From: Candidatus Rhodoferax odensensis | GTDB lineage: Bacteria; Pseudomonadota; Gammaproteobacteria; Burkholderiales; Burkholderiaceae_C | DNA: 64,000 bases | Direction of reading: 5' to 3' | Assembly (NCBI GenBank): GCA_016718405.1 | Contig: JADKDJ010000004.1 | Span: forward strand, 62,001 to 126,000 | In this document: in pieces, positions 54,570-63,948 of the stretch | Numbering within the stretch: the first letter of the stretch is position 1 | How the letters are laid out: each line of letters opens with the position of its first letter | Program-made: the position numbers and the translations under genes | Notes under the pieces: model-generated | The model's database searches: none | What the model saw: only the letters and a program-made list of their open reading frames with translations | Told to the model about the DNA's origin: nothing

Positions 54570-55064
54570 ATGAATTTCAACCGACAAACCAGCCACACTC
54601 TGCATGAGGAGCATCGCGCCAACCTGGATCTGTTGGGGCGTGCCGAGCAGGCCTTGACGCGCGCACCGCGCGGTGACGGTCCGCGTGAGCCCGAGCTGAT
54701 CAAGCTCGTGGTGGCGCTGGCGCGCAGCCTGGAGCAGGACATTGGCCGACATTTCGGCTTCGAAGAGAAGGAGTTGTTCCCGCGCATGGCCGAGGCGGGC
54801 GACGGCGAGATTGCCATGCTGCTGACCGAAGAGCATGAGGCCATTCGCGAGGTGGCCGAGGAGTTGTTGCCGCTGACCCGTGCGGCCGCCGCAGGCACGC
54901 TTGATGGGGCCGGCTGGGATGCACTCAAGCGCGGCGCGCTGGAACTGGTGGAGCGCCAAGTGGCGCACATTCAAAAGGAAGAAATGGCCTTGCTGCCATT
55001 GTTGGACGATTTGCTGGACGACGAGACCGACCGCCAACTGGCGTTCGACTACGCGGCGGGCTGA
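54570..55064 (+). CDS. Hemerythrin HHE-domain protein
   Basis: A 164-residue HHE cation-binding four-helix bundle. Metal ligand positions are apparent in LHEEHRANLDLL (about residue 13), LEQDIGRHFGFEEKELFPRM (about 55), LLTEEHEAIREVAEEL (about 87) and ERQVAHIQKEEMALLPLL (about 128). Such proteins bind O2 or NO or aid Fe-S repair. It starts just after a palindrome that may control it. Confidence 0.9.
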   Translation: MNFNRQTSHTLHEEHRANLDLLGRAEQALTRAPRGDGPREPELIKLVVALARSLEQDIGRHFGFEEKELFPRMAEAGDGEIAMLLTEEHEAIREVAEELLPLTRAAAAGTLDGAGWDALKRGALELVERQVAHIQKEEMALLPLLDDLLDDETDRQLAFDYAAG

Positions 55065-55091
55065 CGCCGTTTCACCTCAAGGAAACCTGTC

Positions 55092-56108
55092 ATGGAAAAC
55101 ACTGCTTTGCGAAACATCACTGTGCGCCCGCTGGCCAAAGACGACCTGGACGCGGTGGTGACCATTGATGCCGCCATTGAGGGGCGCTCGCGACGCGACT
55201 ATGTTGAGCGCCGCCTGGCCGCCGCCCTGCGCGAACCGGGCTTGCACGCCCAGTTTGCCGCCACGGATGGCGCCAAGTTGGTGGGCTACGTGTTGGCACG
55301 CACGCTGCTTGGAGAATTTGGCCGCACGCAGCCCGGGCTGCGCCTGGAAATGGTCGGGGTGCACGCCGACGCGCGCGGCGCTGGCGTGGGCAAGAAGTTG
55401 TTGCAGGCTTTGATGGCCCATGCACACAAGCGCGGCTTGGCCGATCTGCACACTTCCGCCGCGTGGAATCAACATGCCATGTTGCGTTGGTTCGACGCCA
55501 TGGGCTTCACGCTCGCGGCAGATCGCTGGCTCGATTGTGCGGTCGAAGGCGGCGCCTACCGGCCCGGTCGCGATGACGCGGTCGGCGCACCCGAGGGCCA
55601 CGGGCCCGGCCACGAGATCGACTACGGCGCACCCGGCGACAACGACTTTGAAAAATTGGCGCGCGATTGTGCCGATGTGCAATCCATGAAGCCGCAAGAC
55701 CTTCAGGAAATCACTCGCATCGACCGCGCCATCACCGGGCGCGACCGCGGGGAGTACATCCAAGCCAAACTGGCCGAGGCGATGAACGATTCGGCGATTC
55801 GGGTCTCCATGACGGCGCGGCTCGACGGGGTCATTGTGGGTTACCTGATGGCGCGCGCGGACATCGGTGACTTTGGCCGTACCGAGCCAGCCGCCGTGAT
55901 CGACACCATCGGCGTCGACCCCGAGTATGCCAACCGTGGCGTTGGGCGCGCCATGCTGTCACAACTGTTTGCCAACCTGGGCGCGCTGCGGGTGGAGCGG
56001 GTAGAGACCATTACCGCCCCGCGCGACCAGGCCTTGCTGGGTTTCTTGTTTGACGCCGGCTTTGTGCCATCCCAGCGGCTGGCCTTCACGCGAGCGGTTT
56101 CGCCATGA
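55092..56108 (+). CDS. Tandem-GNAT acetyltransferase
   Basis: A 338-residue protein of two GNAT domains. Domain 1 (about 1-165): ITVRPLAKDDLDAVVTIDAA ... LEMVGVHADARGAGVGKKLLQ ... LRWFDAMGFTLA. Domain 2 (about 195-335): MKPQDLQEITRIDRAITGRDRG ... IDTIGVDPEYANRGVGRAMLSQ ... FLFDAGFVPSQRLAF. Both keep the acetyl-CoA-binding GxGxG/A-like loop, so neither is plainly dead. Both resemble the GNAT at 38958. May acetylate CoA ligases or other enzymes of the island (inference). Overlaps the DUF59 gene by four bases. Confidence 0.85.
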   Translation: MENTALRNITVRPLAKDDLDAVVTIDAAIEGRSRRDYVERRLAAALREPGLHAQFAATDGAKLVGYVLARTLLGEFGRTQPGLRLEMVGVHADARGAGVGKKLLQALMAHAHKRGLADLHTSAAWNQHAMLRWFDAMGFTLAADRWLDCAVEGGAYRPGRDDAVGAPEGHGPGHEIDYGAPGDNDFEKLARDCADVQSMKPQDLQEITRIDRAITGRDRGEYIQAKLAEAMNDSAIRVSMTARLDGVIVGYLMARADIGDFGRTEPAAVIDTIGVDPEYANRGVGRAMLSQLFANLGALRVERVETITAPRDQALLGFLFDAGFVPSQRLAFTRAVSP

Positions 56109-56416
56109 ACATGCCCGACGAAAGCGCGGTGCGTGATGCGCTGTGCACCGTCGACGATCCCGAGGCCGGCATGAGCATCGTTGCGCTGGGTCTGGTCTAC
56201 AACATCGCCGTTACGGACGATGCCGTCAACGTGGACATGACCATGACGACGCCGGCCTGCCCGGTGGCCGATTCGCTGGTCGAGCAGTCCAGGGCGGCCA
56301 TCGCCACCATCTCGCCGCCGGGCACGCAGGTCAACGTCAACCTCGTGTGGGAGCCGTTCTGGACACCTTCCATGATGAGCGGCGTGGCCAAAGACTTCTT
56401 CGGCTGGCCTGGCTAG
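56105..56416 (+). CDS. DUF59/MIP18-family metal-sulfur cluster assembly protein (SufT/PaaD-like)
   Basis: A 103-residue single-domain protein: VDDPEAGMSIVALGLVYNIA, VDMTMTTPACPVADSLVEQS and VNLVWEPFWTPSMMS are typical for the family, with the conserved Cys in TPACPV. Family members help place or mature Fe-S clusters. It could serve the many Fe-S enzymes of this island. Overlaps the tandem GNAT. Confidence 0.87.
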   Translation: MNMPDESAVRDALCTVDDPEAGMSIVALGLVYNIAVTDDAVNVDMTMTTPACPVADSLVEQSRAAIATISPPGTQVNVNLVWEPFWTPSMMSGVAKDFFGWPG

Positions 56417-56446
56417 AGCGCCTGCTCAGCTCTGCCCAGGTCAAAC

Positions 56447-57583
56447 ATGGCGACGCCTGCATCGGCCACCGCTACGGGTTTGCGCCCGGCGCAGCGGGTA
56501 CCCTTGTTGATGCTGGGCTTCGTGGCGCTGTTCACCGGTGTGTTGGCCGGCCTGGCGCGCCTGGCCTGGCCGGTGCCAGATTTGGCCGCGCAGGCCGCCG
56601 CGCTGCATGGTCCCTTGATGGTGTGCGGTTTCTTCGGCGTGGTTATTTCCCTTGAGCGTGCCGTGGCCCTGGCGCGACTGTGGGCCTACCTGGGTCCGCT
56701 GGCTGCTGGCAGCGGCACGGTGCTGGCCCTGTTGGGCTGGGCGCCGTGGGGCGCGTGGCTGTACCTGGGCGGCGCATTGGTGCTGCTGGCCGCCTCCTTG
56801 CACGTGTGGTGGCGTCAGCGCGCCATGTTCACTTTCACGCTGGTGTTGGGCGCGCTGGCCTGGGTCTTGGGCGCCGCGCTGTGGGCCAGCGGCTGGGCGG
56901 TGCACCAGGTGGTGCCGTGGTGGATGGCGTTCCTGGTGCTCACTATCGCGGGTGAGCGGCTGGAGTTGTCGCGTTTCATGCCACCCTCATTGGGTGCCAC
57001 GCGCGTTTTTGCGGCGTTGCTGGCGGTGATCGTGCTGGGGTTGGTGCTGGCGCCGCTGCTGGCACTGGCGCAAGTTGCGTTTGCGTCGGCGCTGCTGGCG
57101 CTGGCGGCGTGGCTGTTCAAGCAGGACATTGCGCGGCGCACCGTGCGCGCCACGGGCCTGACCCGTTTCGTGGCGGTGTGCCTGCTGTCGGGCTACTTCT
57201 GGCTGGCCGTGGGTGCGTCGGTGATGCTGGCGGCGCAGGGCTTGCACCCCGGCAGTGCCAGCTATGACGCCGCCTTGCATGCCATCATGCTGGGCTTTGT
57301 CTTTGCCATGGTGTTTGGCCACGCGCCGATCATCTTTCCGGCGGTGCTGCGTGTGGCGGTGCCCTACCGCGCCTGGTTCTACGGCCCGCTGGCGCTGCTG
57401 CATGTCTCACTGCTGGTGCGCCTGAGCGGCGACGCCAGCGGCTCGTTTGCGCTCAAGCACTGGGGCGGCGCCCTCAACGCCTTGGCGCTGCTCGCTTTCA
57501 TCCTGGGCACGGTTACCGCTGTGCTGCGGGGAACCCCTGCCCTACCGAGGGCATCAAAACAAGAGACGAGGACGACAACATGA
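56447..57583 (+). CDS. Polytopic membrane protein, NnrS-like (second)
   Basis: A 378-residue protein with about 11 hydrophobic segments. The helices LHGPLMVCGFFGVVISLERA (about residue 48), AGERLELSRFMPPS (about 170) and LHAIMLGFVFAMVFGHAPII (about 275) carry His and Arg/Glu residues like those in NnrS. Overlaps the second indolepyruvate oxidoreductase by four bases. Linked to the first NnrS-like gene by context, not by clear overall similarity. Confidence 0.6.
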   Translation: MATPASATATGLRPAQRVPLLMLGFVALFTGVLAGLARLAWPVPDLAAQAAALHGPLMVCGFFGVVISLERAVALARLWAYLGPLAAGSGTVLALLGWAPWGAWLYLGGALVLLAASLHVWWRQRAMFTFTLVLGALAWVLGAALWASGWAVHQVVPWWMAFLVLTIAGERLELSRFMPPSLGATRVFAALLAVIVLGLVLAPLLALAQVAFASALLALAAWLFKQDIARRTVRATGLTRFVAVCLLSGYFWLAVGASVMLAAQGLHPGSASYDAALHAIMLGFVFAMVFGHAPIIFPAVLRVAVPYRAWFYGPLALLHVSLLVRLSGDASGSFALKHWGGALNALALLAFILGTVTAVLRGTPALPRASKQETRTTT

Positions 57584-60500
57584 CCATTTCCGATCACGAG
57601 TTGGAAGACCCCTTGCCCAAGCAGGCGCAAGCCAGCAAACCTGGCGCTGCCACCCATGGCTCGGCGCTCGCACCGTCGCCTGAATCGGCGCTGCTGGACT
57701 ACCGGCTGGACGACAACCTGACCGCCGAGCACGGGCGCATTCTGATCTCGGGCACCCAGGCGCTGGTGCGCCTGATGCTGATGCAAGCGCGGCTGGACCA
57801 ACACCAAGGCTGGCACACCGCCGGTTTTGTCTCGGGCTACCGTGGCTCACCATTGGGCGGGGTAGACCAGGCGATGTGGAAGGCGCAGGCGCTGTTGGAC
57901 GAGCATCGCGTGCGCTTCATGCCCGCCATCAACGAAGAACTGGCGGCCGCCTCGGCCTTGGGTACCCAGCGTGTGGCCAGCGATCCGCAGCGTCGGGTGG
58001 AAGGTGTTTACTCGATGTGGTACGGCAAAGGTCCGGGCGTGGACCGCGCGGGCGACACCTTGCGCCACGGCAACGCCTATGGTTCTTCACCACGCGGCGG
58101 TGTGCTGGTGGTGGCCGGTGACGACCACGGCTGCGTCTCATCGGGTATGCCGTTTCAAAGCGATCTGGCCATGCAAGCCTGGAGCATGCCGGTGCTGCAT
58201 CCGGCCAATGTCGCCGAGATGATTGAGTACGGGCTGTATGGCTGGGCGCTGTCGCGTTTTTCGGGCGCCTGGGTGGGCCTGATTGCCTTGTCTGAAACGG
58301 TGGAAGGCACCGCCACGGTCGACCTGGACCGCATGCGTACACGCTTTGAGTCGCCGGTGGACTACCTTGCACCGGCCGGGGGCTTGCATTACCGGCTGCA
58401 CGACCTGCCGGGCCTGGCCATTGAAGCGCGGCTCAGTGCCAAGCTCGACGCGGTGCGTGCCTTCGCCCGCGCCAACCCGATCGACCGTCTGGTGGTGCGC
58501 GCGCCGCAAGCGCGCTTAGGGATCGTCACCTGTGGCAAGGCGCATCTGGACTTGCTCGAAGCCTTGCGCCGGCTTGACATCTCGCTCGATGCTTTGCAAG
58601 ACGCCGGCGTGCGTATCTACAAGGTGGGTCTGGTGTTTCCGTTGGAGCCACACGGTATGCGCGAGTTCGTGCGCGGTCTCGATGAGATTCTGGTGGTGGA
58701 AGAAAAGGCGCCGGTGGTGGAAAACCAGTTGCGCGCCATGCTCTACAACGCCCCGGCTGCGCAGCACCCACGCATCCTGGGCAAGCGCGACCAGGCCGAC
58801 GGGCCGATGCTCTCGGCCTTGGGTGAGTTGCGACCCTCGCGCGTGATGCCGGTGCTGGCGCAGTGGCTGGCCGAACACGTGCCGCAACTCGACCGGCGCG
58901 AGCGGGTGCCCACCTTTGTGGCCACCCCAGTGCTGGCCAATGATGCCGATGGCGTGCGCCGCATTCCTTACTTCTGCGCCGGTTGCCCGCACAACCTGTC
59001 GACCCGCGTGCCCGAGGGCTCCACCGCCAGCGGCGGCATTGGCTGCCATGGCATGGCGGGCTGGATGGACCGCAACACCACCTTCCCGCAAACGCCCATG
59101 GGCAGCGAGGGGATTGACTGGGTGGCACAGTCGTTCTTTACCGATGCACCGCACCGCTTCCAAAACATGGGTGACGGCACCTACTCGCACTCGGGCTACC
59201 TGGCCATTCGCCAGGCGGTGGCCGCCAAGGCCAACATCACCTACAAGATTCTGTACAACGACGCCGTGGCCATGACCGGCGGCCAGCCGGTGGACCGGCG
59301 CCTCTCGGTGCCCGAGATCGCGCGCCAGATCGAGGCCGAAGGCGTCACCCGCATCGCGGTGCTGACCGAAGACGCCCAGCGCTGGCTGCCCGGAGCGCGC
59401 GGCCTTTCCGGCAGGAACCACCTTTCACGCGCGCACCGAGCTCGATGCGGTGCAGCGCGAACTGCGCCAGACCAAGGGCGTCACCGCCTTGCTGTTTGAC
59501 CAGGTGTGCGCCACCGAGCAGCGTCGTCGTATCAAGCGCGGGCTGGCCAGCGCGCGCAACACTCGGGTCTTCATTCACCCGGATCTGTGCGAGAACTGCG
59601 GCGACTGCACCGCCTTGTCCAACTGCGTGGCGATTCGACCCTTGCAGACCGAGCTGGGGCGCAAGCGCCACATCGATCAGACCGTGTGCAACCAGGACTA
59701 CGCCTGCCTGCAAGCCACGTGCCCGGCGATGGTCACGGTCGAAGGCGCCAGCCTGCGCAAGAAGGTGGGTGCTGGCCTGGCCAACGAGGCGCTGCAAGCG
59801 GCGATTGCCACCGTGAGCGAGCCACCGCCTTGGCGGTGGAATGCGCCCTATGACCTGGTCGTCACCGGCGTGGGCGGCACCGGCATCATTACGGTGGGCG
59901 CGCTGATCGTGACCGCCGCGCACCTGGAGGGCAAGAGCGCATCGGTGCTGGACTTCATGGGCTTTGCCCAGAAGGGCGGCTCTGTGATCGCCTTCGTGCG
60001 TCTGGCGCAAAGCCCAGAGTTGCTCAACCAGGCGCGCATCGATACCCAACAGGCCGACGCCATGATCGTGGGTGACCTGGTGGTCGGCGCCTCACCCGAC
60101 GCCTTGCAATGCGCTACCCGCGACCGCACGCGCGTGGCGGCCAACCTGCACCAGATTCCCACCTCGGCCTTCGTGTCCGACCCCGATGCTGATCTGCACA
60201 CTCAGGGCCTGCTCGACAAGATCCGCTACGCCATCGGCAGCGACGCCGTGGCCAGTTGCGACGTGCAAGCCCTGTCCGAGCGGCTGCTGGGCGACACCCT
60301 CACCGCCAACGTGATGCTGTTGGGTTTTGCCTGGCAGCACGGCCTGGTGCCGGTGGGGCAGGCGGCCATCATGCGGGCGCTGGAACTCAATGGTGTGGCG
60401 GTGTCGGCCAACAAGCTGGCATTTGGCTGCGGCCGACTGGCGGCGGCCAATGCTGGCGCCCTCGACAAGGTGCTGGGCGTTTCGTCGGAGCCAAGTCGAC

Positions 60501-61154
60501 CCAACGATGCCGCGCAGCTTGATGCGTTGGTGCAAGCCGCGCGCCAGCGCCTGGTGCAGTACCAGGGCGCAGCGCTGGCGCTGCGCTACCAAAACTTCGT
60601 GGATCGGGTGCGCGAGGCTGAGAAGGCGGTGCTACCCGCCCATGCGCCGTTGGAACTCACACGCCAGGTGGCGCTGAATTTCGCCAAGCTGCTGGCGTGC
60701 AAGGACGAATACGAGGTGGCGCGGCTTTACAGCAACGGCAGCCTGGAGCGTTACCTGCACGAGAGTTTTGACGGTGATTACACGGTGCATTACCACTTGG
60801 CGCCTGAGTATCTGGTCAAGCCGCGATTGGATGGGCGTCCGCAAACGAAGCGGCGTTTTGGCCCGTCAGCCCGTGTCGGATTCAAGCTGTTGGCGGGGTC
60901 TGCGCGGCGTGCGCGGCACACTGCTGGACCCGTTTGGCTGGTCCGCCGCGCGTCGACAAGAGCGCGCCTTGGCCGCCGAGTACGAAGCCCTGATTGCGAG
61001 CTTGTTGCCGACATTGAGCCTGAGCAATCACGCCACCGCGTTGCGCCTGGCCGCACTGCCCGACCAAGTGCGTGGCTTTGGCGCCGTACGCGATCGTGCT
61101 GCCAAGGTCATGCGCGAGCAGGCCAAGGCGATCGACGCGGAGCTGTCCGCCTGA
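57580..61154 (+). pseudogene. Indolepyruvate:ferredoxin oxidoreductase, fused IorA-IorB type, two frameshifts (copy 2)
   Basis: Homologue of the gene at 1-3144 with a full N-terminus (YRGSPLGGVDQAMW, GGVLVVAGDDHGCVSSG). The frame breaks at about 59394: removing one G in CCGGAGCGCG gives RAAFPAGTTFHARTELDAVQ. It breaks again at the GGGG run near 60894-60897: removing one G gives FKLLAGLRGVRGTLLDPFGW. Repaired, it encodes 1,190 residues. Motifs: FCAGCPHNLSTRVPEG, GDGTYSHSG, CENCGDCTALSNC ... CNQDYACLQATCP, VVTGVGGTGIITVGALIV. It would oxidise arylpyruvates to arylacetyl-CoA, feeding the PadBCD step. True loss of function or assembly errors is undecided. Confidence 0.88.
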
Positions 61155-61227
61155 GCCGGCGTGCAAGGGCTTTGGCGCGTGCCCGCCACCACGTTTTGAA
61201 TTTACCCAACCCTTGAAGGAGACTCGC

Positions 61228-61719
61228 ATGAGCTACACCTTGCCAGAATTTCTGGCGCACGCCGTCGCGTTGGAGCAGGAGGCCGCCGACCGGTACCTGG
61301 AGCTGGCCGACATGATGGAGGCACAGCAGAACAACGCAGTGGCCTCCGTGTTCCGCGACATGGTGCGTTACTCGGAGATGCACCGCGATGAAATTCGCGC
61401 GCGCGTCGGCGCCACCGAGCTACCCAAGCTCAAGTCCTGGCAATACCGCTGGCGCAGCCCGCCCGAGGTGGGTGGCGAAGAGGGTTTCGACTACCTGATG
61501 GAGCCCTACCATGCGCTGCGCTATGCGCGCGGAAACGAGCTGCGCGCGATGGAGTACTACCGTGACGTTGGCGCCGAGTCCAGCGATGCCGAGGTCAAGC
61601 GCCTCGGCGCCGAGTTCGCGGCCGAAGAATCCGGCCATGTAGCGGCCTTGGACGAATGGTTGGCGCGCACGCCACGCCCGTCGGCCACCTGGGACGCCGA
61701 CCCCGATCCGCTGCCGTGA
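61228..61719 (+). CDS. Ferritin-like domain protein
   Basis: A 163-residue four-helix diiron-type protein: VALEQEAADRYLELADMMEA, YSEMHRDEIRARVGA, GNELRAMEYYRDVGAES and AEESGHVAALDEWLART provide Glu and ExxH ligand patterns. It is related in style to the rubrerythrin at 52193 but lacks Cys. A GAAGGAGAC ribosome site precedes the ATG. Probably iron handling or peroxide defence; last plus-strand gene of the island in this window. Confidence 0.82.
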   Translation: MSYTLPEFLAHAVALEQEAADRYLELADMMEAQQNNAVASVFRDMVRYSEMHRDEIRARVGATELPKLKSWQYRWRSPPEVGGEEGFDYLMEPYHALRYARGNELRAMEYYRDVGAESSDAEVKRLGAEFAAEESGHVAALDEWLARTPRPSATWDADPDPLP

Positions 61720-61839
61720 GGCGCTGAACCTGCTGGGCCGACGACACACAGCCGGCGCGAACAGTGACCGACATACGGCAGGGTGCGGGCCGATGTGGCC
61801 GACTACGCGTGGCGGTGGCCTGCCCCGCAAGGTTGGGGG

Positions 61840-63948
61840 TCAACTGCGGGACGGGGCCTCAGCGCGGATGCGCTCGGCGTTCAGGCGTGCCTCGGTGTAG
61901 CGCACCAGCGCCTGCGTGGCGCGCGCGCAATTGCGAAAGACGCACACGCCCTGGTCCATCAGCCGCTCGGCCATGGCGTCGTACAGTTTGCCGCCGTCGA
62001 TCACGCCGATGATGGGCTTGGCGCAGGCCTGCACCAGCGGTGGCATCAGGTGCACCGTGCTTTTGGGGTCGCTCAAATCGAAGCCGGGGCGCAGTTGGCT
62101 TTTTTCGAGCGCGCGCACCGATGGCGCTGTGGGGTCGAGCCCGATCACGACCGCGTCAATGTTCGGGTCCTCGATGAACGCCTGGGCAATCTGCAGATGC
62201 GCCTCGTCATCAGCGCCGGGGTTGATGTCGATCGGGTTGCGTACTTCCACCAATGCATCGAGCCGCTTGGCCTGCAGAATCGCTTGCACGCGCTCGACGG
62301 TGCCGACTTGCAGGGTGCCCATCTGCAGGGAGAAGCTGCCTGCGTGGATGTTGTCCGCCATGCCCACCGCTTCGAAACCGGCGCCGCTGATGGCGCCAAG
62401 GCGGTTGCCGAGGATGTCCTTGTTGTGCAGAGTGCTGGCCAGGTAGAACAGATCATCAAAGTCGTTGAAGTCGCGCGCCACGATGGCGCCGGCGTGGCGC
62501 AGCACCGACTCGAACACCGACAGCTCGCCCGCGACCGAGGCTGTATGGCCCATCACGCCACCGGCGCCGGGCTCGGTGCGCCCGGATTTGTACACCACCA
62601 CTTGTTTGCCCCGGCGCACCGCCTCGCGCACGGCCACGGCGAAGTCGTGACCATCGCCGTCCTTGAAACCTTCGACGTACACGCCAATGGTGTCGATCTC
62701 GGCGCGTTGCGCGAAGTAGCTCAGCATGTCGCCATGCGTGAGGTCGGTCTGATTGCCCAGTGCCAGCATGTAGCGCGGGTCCAGCCACGGGTTCTGGCTC
62801 AGGCGGGTAATCATGAAGGCGCCGCTCTGGCTGAGCATGACCGCATTGCGCTCGGCCTTCTTCTGCGGCTTGGGCAGCCGCTCCAGCGGAATGAACCAGG
62901 AGTCGTAGTGACCGGGGTGTGACACCACGCCCAGGCAGTTGGCGCCCAGAAAGATCGGGCCGCCACCGTCCTGGCCGTGCGCGGCGTTGATGCGCGCGGC
63001 CAGTGCGGCCGCAGGCTCGCGGCTGGCCTGGGTTTCACCCAGACTGCCCGGAATCAGCATCACGGCCGCGACGGCCTTGGTATCGATGATCTCGTCCACC
63101 AGTTCGTACACAGCGCTGGCGGCAATCGCCACGATCAGCAAGTCCAGCGGTGCGGCCAACGCGCGCAGGTTGGGCACGCAGCGCACGCCATCAATCTCGC
63201 TTTCTTCGGGACGGATGATGAGCAACTGCTCCTTGGGGTAGCCGCTGCCCATGAGGTTGCGCAGGATGATGCGGCCAAAGTTCATGCTGCTGCCCGAGAC
63301 ACCAATGACGCCAATCGAGCGTGGGTGGATCAGTTGTTCGATCTTGTGGATGGGCCGCGGCCGGCGCTGCGCACAGGGCGTGCCCAGCGTGCATTGGGCC
63401 TGCCCTGCGTTCAACGCCGGGCCCAGGTGCAAGCCGTCGATTTCCATACGCTGCAGCATCCAGCCCCGGTTGGCCTGTTGGGCGCTCAAGTCCTGCGCCA
63501 GGGCCAGCAACGCGGCAAACAGGCCGCGCAGCGCTGCATCGGGCGTGCCCAGGCCTTGTTGCGTGCGCCACAGCAGTAGCCTCTGGTAGGCCAAGGTGCG
63601 TCGGAACAGGTTCAGGAAGTCGGCACCGCTGGTCAGTGCTGCACACGCCTGCACACAGGCCCGATCCGGCTGAAACTGGCTCGCATCGAGCTGGGCATCG
63701 AGTCCGCCCAGGCCGGCGTAGAGCACCAGACCGAATTCGCGGGTATGGTCCAGGCCCACGCGCATGACCGGTTGGTTGTGGTCGGCGCCGATTGGCGGGT
63801 GCAGGGCTGCGCCCAGCGCGCCGAGCAGGGCTTGCAGTGCGCTGGTGTCCAGTTCCGCCCGCCCCTGCGCGTGGGCTTGGTCAAACAGGGCGGAGGCAAG
63901 GTGAGCGATGTCCTTGCGCGTGGCCGAAGTGTCCTTGGAGTTCTGCAC
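61840..63948 (-). CDS. ADP-forming acyl-CoA synthetase alpha-type protein with extra N-terminal domain
   Basis: 702 residues from a GTG with AAGGAG upstream. Residues about 205-690 are the CoA-binding and ligase domains of NDP-forming acyl-CoA synthetases: HPRSIGVIGVSGSSMNFGRI, GPIFLGANCLGVVSHPG, LSQSGAFMITRL, and GGVMGHTASVAGELSVF whose His is the usual phosphorylated residue. The first 200 residues (FDQAHAQGRAELDTSALQAL...) are not a family signature I know, and no ATP-grasp domain is present, so a separate beta subunit would be needed, perhaps just beyond the right edge. It faces the indolepyruvate oxidoreductase convergently; in archaea such pairs convert arylacetyl-CoA to arylacetate with ATP formation. 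Confidence 0.8.
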   Translation of the reverse strand: MQNSKDTSATRKDIAHLASALFDQAHAQGRAELDTSALQALLGALGAALHPPIGADHNQPVMRVGLDHTREFGLVLYAGLGGLDAQLDASQFQPDRACVQACAALTSGADFLNLFRRTLAYQRLLLWRTQQGLGTPDAALRGLFAALLALAQDLSAQQANRGWMLQRMEIDGLHLGPALNAGQAQCTLGTPCAQRRPRPIHKIEQLIHPRSIGVIGVSGSSMNFGRIILRNLMGSGYPKEQLLIIRPEESEIDGVRCVPNLRALAAPLDLLIVAIAASAVYELVDEIIDTKAVAAVMLIPGSLGETQASREPAAALAARINAAHGQDGGGPIFLGANCLGVVSHPGHYDSWFIPLERLPKPQKKAERNAVMLSQSGAFMITRLSQNPWLDPRYMLALGNQTDLTHGDMLSYFAQRAEIDTIGVYVEGFKDGDGHDFAVAVREAVRRGKQVVVYKSGRTEPGAGGVMGHTASVAGELSVFESVLRHAGAIVARDFNDFDDLFYLASTLHNKDILGNRLGAISGAGFEAVGMADNIHAGSFSLQMGTLQVGTVERVQAILQAKRLDALVEVRNPIDINPGADDEAHLQIAQAFIEDPNIDAVVIGLDPTAPSVRALEKSQLRPGFDLSDPKSTVHLMPPLVQACAKPIIGVIDGGKLYDAMAERLMDQGVCVFRNCARATQALVRYTEARLNAERIRAEAPSRS

